From Rubrobacteraceae bacterium (GTDB lineage Bacteria > Actinomycetota > Rubrobacteria > Rubrobacterales > Rubrobacteraceae), in contig JACCSM010000024.1 in NCBI GenBank assembly GCA_013698525.1, positions 1 through 6,669 of the forward strand: a DNA stretch of 6,669 nt, given 5' to 3'. Under the pieces are notes generated by a model that did no database searches, had not been told where the DNA came from, and was given only the letters and a program-made list of their open reading frames with translations. Below, piece by piece: positions 1-4,615 of the stretch (the first letter of the stretch is position 1; every line of letters begins with the position of its first letter). A program made the position numbers and the translations under genes.

Positions 1-193
1 TGTCCCTGGATAGTTCGACAGCGGTCACGTCGTGGCCGGCTGCGGCAAGCGGGGCGGCGAGGCGGCCTGTACCTGCGCCCCATTCGATGACGGGACCGGT
101 CTCGCTGTCGGCGAGGGAGAGCCAGAACGGGAGGTCGTAGTCGTGGATGTATTCGAGGTCGTAGAGGTCGGATAGTGGATCGTATTCCGGCAC
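1..193 (-). CDS. SAM-dependent class I methyltransferase, N-terminal part (cut by window edge)
   Basis: Reading the minus strand from a GTG at 193-191 gives 64 residues before the window ends. The visible protein starts VPEYDPLSDLYDLEY and holds the class I methyltransferase motif I, VIEWGAGTGR, at about residues 35-44, where the glycine-rich loop binds S-adenosylmethionine. The chain continues through an Ala-rich helix to VTAVELS, whose acidic residue (about E60) is the usual motif II contact to the ribose hydroxyls. The family normally runs to about 200-260 residues, so roughly three quarters is missing and the substrate cannot be told. The GTG start is supported by AGAGGAG four bases upstream. 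It is divergently arranged with the VOC gene, with 65 bases between starts. The fold assignment is firm, the substrate unknown. Confidence 0.85.
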   Translation of the reverse strand, partial: MPEYDPLSDLYDLEYIHDYDLPFWLSLADSETGPVIEWGAGTGRLAAPLAAAGHDVTAVELSRD

Positions 194-197
194 GGTG

Positions 198-204
198 CTC
201 CTCT
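198..204 (-). promoter_or_regulatory. Ribosome binding site of the methyltransferase GTG start
   Basis: On the minus strand AGAGGAG stands four bases before the GTG at 193. The spacing is a little short, but no other start codon lies near, so this site fixes the start of the methyltransferase. Confidence 0.55.
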
Positions 205-244
205 GTCGCGGCGTCTGGTAAGGTCAGGCTACAGGAAACTCCCT

Positions 245-251
245 GGGGAGG
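245..251 (+). promoter_or_regulatory. Ribosome binding site deciding the VOC protein start
   Basis: GGGGAGG lies seven bases before the ATG at 259. The frame is open back to an ATG at 175, but that codon lies inside the divergent methyltransferase gene and would add 28 residues that do not resemble the VOC fold, so the start at 259 is preferred. Confidence 0.75.
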
Positions 252-258
252 TCGTTGG

Positions 259-618
259 ATGCTGGAGGGTCTGGATCACGTGCAGCTCGCGATGCCGTGC
301 GCCGGAGAGGAGCGGGCGCGGGTTTACTTCGGCGGGCTGCTCGGACTGGTGGAGCTGGAGAAGCCCGCGGTCCTTACAGGGAGGGGCGGGGTGTGGTTCG
401 GGTTGACGGATGGGCGGCAGGTCTATCTCGGGGTCGAGGAGCCGTTTCAGCCTAATGGTAAGGCGCATCCGGCGTTCGTGTGCGTGGCGCTGGACCGTCT
501 GGCGCTGAGGCTCGGGGAGGGTGGTTATGCGGTGCGGTGGGACGGGGCTCTGGCGCCGCGGCGAAAGTTCTATAGTGAGGACCCTTTCGGGAACAGGATC
601 GAGTTTATCGGGCCGTAG
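259..618 (+). CDS. VOC superfamily (glyoxalase/bleomycin-resistance fold) protein
   Basis: 119 residues, the usual length of a single-domain vicinal-oxygen-chelate protein carrying two beta-alpha-beta-beta-beta modules. The first module opens with LDHVQLAMP (H7) and runs through ARVYFGGLLGL, the typical helix leading to the second strand. The second opens with KAHPAFVCVAL (H70) and ends FYSEDPFGNRIEFIGP (E116), the familiar DPxGNxIEF ending. H7, H70 and E116 are plausible metal ligands, so it may be a metal-dependent lyase or dioxygenase-like enzyme, or simply a ligand-binding protein. The sequence does not tell which. It is cytoplasmic, with no signal peptide or membrane segment. It stands alone, divergent from a methyltransferase, and ends 52 bases before lemA, which has its own promoter-like box. 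The fold is confident, the function open. Confidence 0.88.
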   Translation: MLEGLDHVQLAMPCAGEERARVYFGGLLGLVELEKPAVLTGRGGVWFGLTDGRQVYLGVEEPFQPNGKAHPAFVCVALDRLALRLGEGGYAVRWDGALAPRRKFYSEDPFGNRIEFIGP

Positions 619-633
619 GGTACCTCGGGGGGA

Positions 634-639
634 TATAAT
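634..639 (+). promoter_or_regulatory. Consensus -10 box (TATAAT) ahead of lemA
   Basis: A perfect TATAAT lies 31 bases before the lemA ATG and 15 bases after the VOC stop codon. No good TTGACA-like box is found 16-18 bases upstream (the hexamer 17 bases upstream is GGCCGT), so the box may work with an activator or the match may be partly chance. In this GC-rich setting an exact TATAAT between two genes is most simply read as the lemA-htpX promoter. Confidence 0.6.
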
Positions 640-670
640 GCTTCTGGCATCCTAGTCGCGGAGGTTTTGG

Positions 671-1231
671 ATGGGTATTGTTTTGTTGATCGTACTGGTC
701 GTGATCGTGGCGATACTCGTGATCTTCGCCATCGTCACCTACAACGGGCTCGTGCGGCGACGTAATGAGGTCGAGGAGTCTTACAGGCAGATAGACGTGC
801 AACTCAAGCGGCGGTACGACCTGATCCCGAACCTCCTCGAAGGCGTGAAGAAGTACTTCCGTCAGGAGCAGGACGTGCTTACGCAGATAACGCAGGCCCG
901 CTCCCAGGCTATGCAGCCCCAGTCTCCGGGCCAGCAGGCCCAGTCCGAGGCCCGTCTCTCCGGAGCCATCGGGAACCTGTTCGCGGTTGCCGAGAATTAC
1001 CCCGACCTCCGATCCAATACGGTGCTCTTGGACTTCCAGGAGGAGCTCTCATCTACGGAGAACAAGATCTCCTTCGCTAGGCAGCACTATAACGACTCTG
1101 TCCAGTCCTACAACACCAAGATACAGAGCTTCCCTGCGGTCATCTTCGCCCGTTCCATGGGCTTCACCGAGAAGGAATACTTCGAGGCCCAGGGTCCCGA
1201 GCGGGAGTCCGTGACGGTCTCATACGACTAG
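671..1231 (+). CDS. lemA: LemA family membrane-anchored protein
   Basis: 186 residues, the normal length for LemA. Residues 3-23 form one hydrophobic N-terminal helix (MGIVLLIVLVVIVAILVIF), after which the chain is predicted outside or inside the membrane as a helical bundle. The family signature follows at about 24-62: YNGLVRRRNEVEESYRQ, then IDVQLKRRYDLIPNLLEGV with the conserved RRYDLIPNL core. Later blocks YPDLRSN, FQEELSSTENKI, ARQHYNDSVQSYN and PAVIFARSMGF are all standard LemA conserved elements. The biochemical role of LemA is not settled. It is a membrane-linked protein often found beside HtpX, as here. The ATG at 671 has GGAGG six bases upstream (660-664), and the gene ends four bases before htpX, so the two form an operon. 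Nothing looks damaged. Confidence 0.95.
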   Translation: MGIVLLIVLVVIVAILVIFAIVTYNGLVRRRNEVEESYRQIDVQLKRRYDLIPNLLEGVKKYFRQEQDVLTQITQARSQAMQPQSPGQQAQSEARLSGAIGNLFAVAENYPDLRSNTVLLDFQEELSSTENKISFARQHYNDSVQSYNTKIQSFPAVIFARSMGFTEKEYFEAQGPERESVTVSYD

Positions 1232-1235
1232 GACC

Positions 1236-2225
1236 ATGGAAGGTAGGGACCAGGGCACTTTCAGGGAGCGCATCGCCAGAAACAGGCGTAACAGCCTGCT
1301 GCTCATAGCCGTATTTCTCGCCTTCATCACCATCTTCGGCTACATCATCGGGTTCGCCTGGCTCGGTGACCCCACACGCGCCCTCTTCGGCCTCGCCCTG
1401 GCCCTGGTAGTTGGGGTGGTCTGCGGTCTCATCAGCTACTTCGCTGGTGACAAGATGGTCCTCGCCGCCTCGCGGGCCAGGGAGATCACACACGATGATG
1501 CCCCCGTACTCTTCAACGTGGTCGAGGAGATGTCCATAGCCTCGGGTCTCCCGATGCCGAAGGTCTACATCGTCGACGACAGCGCCCCGAACGCCTTCGC
1601 CACGGGCCGCGACCCCGAGCATGCCACCGTCGCCGTCACAAGTGGCCTCCTCGAAAAGCTCGACCGCGACGAACTGCAGGGTGTTATGGCGCACGAGATG
1701 TCCCACGTCGCCAACTTCGACATTCGCTACTCTATGCTCGTCGGCATCCTGGTAGGCACGACGGTCCTGATCTCCGATTTCTTCCTGCGCGGCCTCTGGT
1801 TCAGCGGTGGTAGGGGAGGAGGGCGTCGAGGTGGAGACGGCGGAGGTGGGCAGTTGCAGATCATCATGGTCATCATCGCCGTCGTCCTCGCCATCCTCGC
1901 GCCCCTGTTCGCCCGACTTCTACAGCTCTCCATAAGCCGCCAGCGCGAGTTCCTCGCCGACGCCACGGCCGTCAGGCTCGCCCGCAACCCCAAGGGGCTT
2001 GCAGACGCACTGCAGAAGATCGGTGGCGACAGGGAGGTCCTCGAGGTGGCCAACCGTGCGACGGCCCACCTCTACATCGCCAACCCTATAAAGAAGTTCG
2101 AGAAGCGTTCCAAGGGCCTCTTCTCCACCCACCCGCCCATAGAGGAGAGAGTCAAGATCCTACGCGCCCTGGAGGCCGGCGGAGTAGCCGAGACCACAGG
2201 ACAGACCTCGACGGAGACTACATAA
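1236..2225 (+). CDS. htpX: HtpX membrane zinc metalloprotease (M48 family)
   Basis: 329 residues. HtpX is a membrane endopeptidase that takes part in quality control of membrane proteins. Two hydrophobic segments (about 21-44 and 48-70) precede the catalytic region. The zinc-binding HEMSH motif is at 153-157 (MAHEMSHVANFD), and the third ligand is expected to be E238 in the REFLADATA motif. Two further hydrophobic stretches (about 165-189 and 208-228) are separated by an unusual loop, residues 190-205, made almost only of Gly, Arg and Asp. SAPNAFATGRDPEHA and FSTHPPIEERVKIL are further family blocks, so the enzyme looks active. The C-terminal tail is Thr/Glu-rich. The ATG follows the lemA stop by four bases with no good ribosome site, which points to translational coupling with lemA. 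Codon use matches the neighbours. Confidence 0.96.
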   Translation: MEGRDQGTFRERIARNRRNSLLLIAVFLAFITIFGYIIGFAWLGDPTRALFGLALALVVGVVCGLISYFAGDKMVLAASRAREITHDDAPVLFNVVEEMSIASGLPMPKVYIVDDSAPNAFATGRDPEHATVAVTSGLLEKLDRDELQGVMAHEMSHVANFDIRYSMLVGILVGTTVLISDFFLRGLWFSGGRGGGRRGGDGGGGQLQIIMVIIAVVLAILAPLFARLLQLSISRQREFLADATAVRLARNPKGLADALQKIGGDREVLEVANRATAHLYIANPIKKFEKRSKGLFSTHPPIEERVKILRALEAGGVAETTGQTSTETT

Positions 2226-2236
2226 AGCGTTACAAT
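2208..2236 (+). promoter_or_regulatory. Probable promoter of tRNA-Gln
   Basis: TCGACG (2208-2213, four of six matches to TTGACA) and TACAAT (2231-2236, five of six to TATAAT) are 17 bases apart. The -10 box ends 14 bases before the mature tRNA, giving a short leader for RNase P removal. The -35 box lies inside the last codons of htpX, so the tRNA may also be read from htpX transcripts, as no terminator stands between them. Confidence 0.5.
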
Positions 2237-2240
2237 ATCC

Positions 2241-2269
2241 GCCGTTACATTGCCGGATGGTGTAACGGC
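2241..2269 (+). repeat. Perfect 9-bp inverted repeat joining the tRNA leader and the D-arm
   Basis: GCCGTTACA (2241-2249, the leader next to the tRNA 5' end) is the exact reverse complement of TGTAACGGC (2261-2269, in the tRNA D-arm). The 11 bases between them contain most of the 5' acceptor strand. If this stem formed in the precursor, it would compete with the cloverleaf and with RNase P cleavage. A second GTTACA at 2229-2234 could pair with the same D-arm bases. Confidence 0.6.
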
Positions 2270-2321
2270 AGCACGAGTGACTCTGAATCACTTAGTCCAG
2301 GTTCGAATCCTGGTCCGGCAG
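2251..2321 (+). tRNA. tRNA-Gln, anticodon CUG
   Basis: A full cloverleaf of 71 bases. Acceptor arm TGCCGGA (2251-2257) pairs fully with TCCGGCA (2314-2320), and the discriminator is G2321. D-arm is GTGT/GCAC with a GG in the loop. The anticodon stem is AGTGA/TCACT around loop CTCTGAA, so the anticodon is CTG at 2283-2285. The T-arm CCAGG/CCTGG encloses TTCGAAT. The weak first pair U1-A72 and the G discriminator are normal glutamine identity elements. The 3' CCA is not encoded (GCCC follows), so it must be added by a nucleotidyltransferase. A terminator begins eight bases downstream, so this looks like a single-tRNA unit. Confidence 0.97.
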
Positions 2322-2328
2322 CCCCCCG

Positions 2329-2360
2329 AAAGCCCCGTTTTGCGGGGCTTTTGCTTTTAG
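2329..2360 (+). terminator. Rho-independent terminator after tRNA-Gln
   Basis: AAAGCCCCG (2329-2337) pairs without mismatch with CGGGGCTTT (2343-2351) around a five-base loop TTTTG, followed by TTGCTTTT. It ends the tRNA transcript and probably also readthrough from lemA-htpX. Confidence 0.9.
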
Positions 2361-2865
2361 GCGCTTTTCCTTGGCCCTCCTGGACCCCCCTCGACCCCCA
2401 CTGGGTTATGGTCGCGGTTATGGTCGGATATGCGGTAAGCGGGGACGCGACGACCGCTGGCTGCGCGGCTCACGATGCTCGACCTGCGGATAGGCTCTCC
2501 CGCTCCCCACTTCTTCGAGGCCGGAATCCCTCGCCCGCGAGTTCTGGATCGCATACACGACCGCACGGGCTTAAACCCACCGAATTTTAAGTCCGAGAAG
2601 GATACCACGCGTGGCTCCCCATGGGACCCCTATACGCCCCATTAGCGGGGATTTCTAGATCGGCCGCCGACCCCGAACCCCCCCGATCCTCCTCGTCCCA
2701 CACGGGGTTGTCGTCAAGGGTGTCACCAAACCGGGTGGTGTCGATGAGTGCTCCTGATGGCATCTAGAGTCGTTGGTCCGAGTAGCGAACCATGACTCTG
2801 AGAACGGCGTTCTCGTAGTGGTTCAAGGATCGTCGAGCGGGGTCCGGGGGATACGTCCTCCGCGG
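2361..2865. other. About 500 bases without a convincing gene; possible gene scraps
   Basis: No open frame here looks like a normal gene on either strand. On the minus strand there are two gene-like scraps. Frame 2587-2763 gives 58 residues (start MPSGALIDTTRFGDTLDD, end GSHAWYPSRT) with an acidic middle. Frame 2357-2608 gives 83 basic residues ending near YRISDHNRDHNPVG. Neither has a recognisable domain or a good ribosome site. An 11-base direct repeat, GGTTATGGTCG, occurs at 2404-2414 and 2416-2426 and produces the repeated DHNRDHN. Position just after a tRNA gene makes an old integration site possible, but no second copy of the tRNA 3' end is present in the window. Confidence 0.35.
2766..2822. 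repeat. Cluster of overlapping hairpins
   Basis: GAGAAC (2800-2805) and GTTCTC (2809-2814) form a perfect six-pair stem with a GGC loop. It can be lengthened outward by ACT/AGT and AACC/GGTT (2788-2791 with 2819-2822), with small bulges. An alternative stem pairs AGAGTC (2766-2771) with GACTCT (2794-2799), adding GGT/ACC after a small internal loop. The two structures share bases and exclude each other. They lie about 45-100 bases before the -10 box of the following gene fragment. No T-run follows, so this is not a simple terminator. Confidence 0.4.
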
Positions 2866-2871
2866 TACAAT
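2866..2871 (+). promoter_or_regulatory. Possible -10 box of a nearly leaderless transcript
   Basis: TACAAT ends eight bases before the ATG at 2880, so transcription would begin at or one or two bases before the start codon. The short gap has no ribosome site. Leaderless messages with a TANNNT box just ahead of ATG are common in actinobacteria. No -35 match is evident. Confidence 0.4.
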
Positions 2872-2879
2872 AGAGTCCA

Positions 2880-3202
2880 ATGTTCGGTGCGACATCGTCG
2901 GAGCTTTCGGAGCTTTAGAACGTCATATCTGCTTTTGATCCGCTAGATCTGGCGGCCAAGCTGGCCGCTCTGCAACTCGTGCCCGAGAACGCCGACCGTT
3001 TGGTGCGGATCTATGGCGCGACCGCCGTGGCGGCGAGCGTTCCCCCGTCGCCTGGTGGCAGACCGGGCGTCTCCGCAAGCAGGCTACGGAGGGTCTTGAA
3101 CGAACCGCCCCTCAGTGAATCCGCCTTCGCTAGTGGCGAGGATCCCTTCAACAATCCGTTTGCGGAGATCATAATTTTCCTTCCTGTCCATTTGCCCGTG
3201 AT
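2880..3202 (+). pseudogene. N-terminal fragment of an unrecognised gene, stopped by TAG and cut by the IS
   Basis: From ATG 2880 the frame reads MFGATSSELSEL, then TAG at 2916-2918, then continues open in the same frame: NVISAFDPLDLAAKLAAL, QLVPENADRLVRI, a stretch ending SASRLRRVLNEPPL, and an acidic EDPFNNPFAE. The part after the stop is amphipathic, Leu/Ala-rich and GC3-rich, like a true protein N-terminus, and joins smoothly to the 12 residues before it. The frame meets the left end of the insertion sequence at about 3203. The last dozen residues before it are already less gene-like. I read this as a dead gene with a nonsense mutation plus an IS truncation. A GTG at 2979 in the same frame could restart translation but has no ribosome site. 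I do not recognise the family with certainty. Confidence 0.6.
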
Positions 3203-3226
3203 GGGTAGCACCCCAGGGAACCGTGG
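3203..3226 (+). repeat. Left terminal inverted repeat of the IS
   Basis: Starts GGGTAGC and ends GAACCGTGG. It matches the reverse complement of 4389-4412 at 20 of 24 positions, the four mismatches lying in the middle. The match extends weakly three bases outward. Confidence 0.82.
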
Positions 3227-3306
3227 ATGAGGGCTGAGTTGAAAAACAAGCGGGTCTTGAGGCACCCTTGCTGGTGTCTAACGTCAGCAACAAAAGGGAT
3301 GCCGCC

Positions 3307-4388
3307 ATGGACCCGCACAAGCAATTTTGCCACAACAAGGGCTGCCGAGCATACGGACGCAAGGGCGAGGGACACGTCCTGATCCATAGCCAAAAAGAGC
3401 GTCGCTATCGCTGCAAGCGTTGCGGGCGGACCTTCACCGAGACCAAAGGCACCGCCCTCTACCGGATACACAAGCCCAAGTGGTTGGTGATTGCGGTTCT
3501 GACGTTGCTGGCCTACGGCTGCCCGGTGCAAGCCATCGTCGCTGCCTTCGGCCTGGAGGAGCGCACTGTCGCCCGCTGGCAGAGGGAAGCAGGTTTTCAG
3601 TGCAGGCTGCTCCACGAGCACCTCGTAGAGGCTGGGAGGGTGCTGCTTTTGCAGGTCCAAGCCGACGAGATCCGCGTAAAGGCGGTTGGCGCGATCTACT
3701 GGTTGGCCTCGGCCCTGGAGGTGAGAAGCAGGCTGTGGCTGGGCGGGGTGGTAAGTGCCCACCGCGACCGCGAACTGATCCGAGGGCTGCTCTGGCGGGT
3801 GCGAGCGTGCGGCTCCGTAGAGAAGGTCTTGCTGGTAACCGCGACGGGCTCTCAAGCTACGCCCGCCAGGCCCTGAAGCTCTTTAGAGAGCCACTACGTA
3901 CCGGAAGAAGGGGCCGCCCGAAGCTGGTTGTGGCCGCCACGGTGATGGTCGCCCGAGCCAAGAAGCGCTACGAGCGTAGGCGTGTTGTGGAGATTGTGCG
4001 AGAGGTCATCCATGGTGCCAAGAGCGCAGTGCAAGCCCGAATCGAGCAGACCCAGCACTCGGCGGAGGCTTTGATAAACACCTCCTACATCGAAAGGCTG
4101 AACGCCACCTTCCGTTCGCGGCTAGCCCCACTGGTGCGCCGAACTCGTGTCGGAGTACATAAGCTCTGCACACTGGAAGTTGGGATGTGGCTGGTAGGCA
4201 CTTGCTACAACTTCGTGTGGGCGCATCGTACTCTCGGAGAGGAGCGCACCCCAGCGATGGCGGCTGGTTTGACGGACCATCGCTGGTCGATGGAGGAGTT
4301 GTTGACCTTTCCAGTGCCGCCCGCAGAGTTGCCCAGATGGCGCGGGAGGAGGCCGCGATGGCTGTTGGAGGCAGAACGTGCGGCCTGA
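3307..4388 (+). pseudogene. IS1-like family transposase, frameshifted
   Basis: Two overlapping frames together give about 360 residues, the normal length for this transposase type. The first (3307 to about 3842) holds an InsA-like zinc ribbon, FCHNKGCRAYG with a later YRCKRCGRTF (four cysteines), then a helix-turn-helix region (GCPVQAIVAAFGLEERTVARW) and QADEIRVKA with the first catalytic aspartate. The second frame (about 3843-4388) begins with the ADGLSSYARQAL block, whose aspartate is the second catalytic residue, and carries YIERLNATFRSRL with the catalytic glutamate, then YNFVWAHRTLGEERTPAMAAGLTDH. A shift of one base at about 3841-3843 is needed to join VLLVT to ADGLSS. The simplest cause is a single lost base. 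No A-rich slippery site like that of IS1 insA/insB is present. ATG 3307 has AAGGGA eight bases upstream, and an upstream start at 3268 lacks family likeness. Transposition would need a repaired frame. Confidence 0.88.
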
Positions 4389-4412
4389 CCACGGTTCGAT
4401 GTGGAGCTACCC
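4389..4412 (-). repeat. Right terminal inverted repeat of the IS
   Basis: Reverse complement of the left repeat with four mismatches in 24. It begins with the base after the transposase stop codon TGA (4386-4388). The bases after it (CTCAACAA) do not repeat the left flank. Confidence 0.82.
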
Positions 4413-4483
4413 CTCAACAAAGCGGAACGGTATATGGTCAATAAGAAGGGCCGGTCTGGCGAAGGAGACACCGGCAGCAACGC

Positions 4484-4521
4484 GACGGACGGGGGACTCG
4501 CCTTGGAGTCCCCCGTCCGTC
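4484..4521. terminator. Very strong perfect hairpin, probable two-way terminator
   Basis: GACGGACGGGGGACTC (4484-4499) pairs with GAGTCCCCCGTCCGTC (4506-4521), 16 pairs without mismatch, around the six-base loop GCCTTG. A further C-G pair extends the stem by one. It stands between the IS on the left and the minus-strand RTX gene on the right. There is no T-run on either side, so it is not a classical terminator, but its strength and its place between converging units suggest a bidirectional end point. Confidence 0.6.
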
Positions 4522-4546
4522 GTCTAAGGCAATAGTCCTGCCGCTC

Positions 4547-4575
4547 GGCCGCCTCCAAGAATGCGAGGAGCGGCC
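4547..4575 (-). terminator. Hairpin downstream of the RTX gene
   Basis: On the minus strand GGCCGCTCC (4575-4567) pairs with GGAGGCGGCC (4556-4547), with one bulged base and a ten-base loop containing ATTCTT. It lies about 40 bases after the RTX stop codon. The arm GAGCGGCC (4568-4575) can instead pair with GGCCGCTC at 4609-4616, which overlaps the RTX stop, so two structures exclude each other. Either could protect or end the RTX message. Confidence 0.45.
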
Positions 4576-4615
4576 TCACACGTGCCTTACTCCTCCTCCC
4601 TTCATGGTGGCCGCT

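Larger units (their letters stand above)
3203..4412 (+). mobile_element. Insertion sequence with IS1-like zinc-ribbon DDE transposase, 1210 bp
   Basis: The ends are set by imperfect inverted repeats of 24 bases (20 identical) at 3203-3226 and 4389-4412, both beginning GGGTAGC inward and both holding GAACCGTGG at the inner end. One transposase fills the element, its stop codon directly touching the right repeat. No target-site duplication is visible: the 8 bases to the left (CCCGTGAT) and to the right (CTCAACAA) do not match. The element is probably inactive because of the frameshift in the transposase. Left of it a gene fragment is cut off. On the right no continuation of that fragment can be recognised. 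Confidence 0.85.

Noticed and set aside
175..258. Longer start (ATG 175) for the VOC protein
   Set aside because: It begins inside the divergent methyltransferase, adds 28 residues unlike the fold, and the ATG at 259 has a strong ribosome site.
1164..1706. A 180-residue minus-strand frame across the lemA/htpX border
   Set aside because: It covers two firm genes on the other strand, is highly acidic and lacks a domain.
3169..3855. A 228-residue open frame on the minus strand opposite the transposase
   Set aside because: The plus strand has zinc-ribbon and DDE motifs. The minus frame has no recognisable motif and crosses the IS end.
3800..3870. Programmed ribosomal frameshift in the transposase
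   Set aside because: No slippery heptamer is present around 3835-3850, and the place differs from the known IS1 site. Kept only as a question in the findings.
4205..4579. A 124-residue minus-strand frame starting GTG at 4579 with a GGAGGAGG site upstream
   Set aside because: The ribosome-like site is attractive, but the frame runs through two hairpins, the IS end and the transposase, and shows no protein-like pattern. Possibly a chance purine run.
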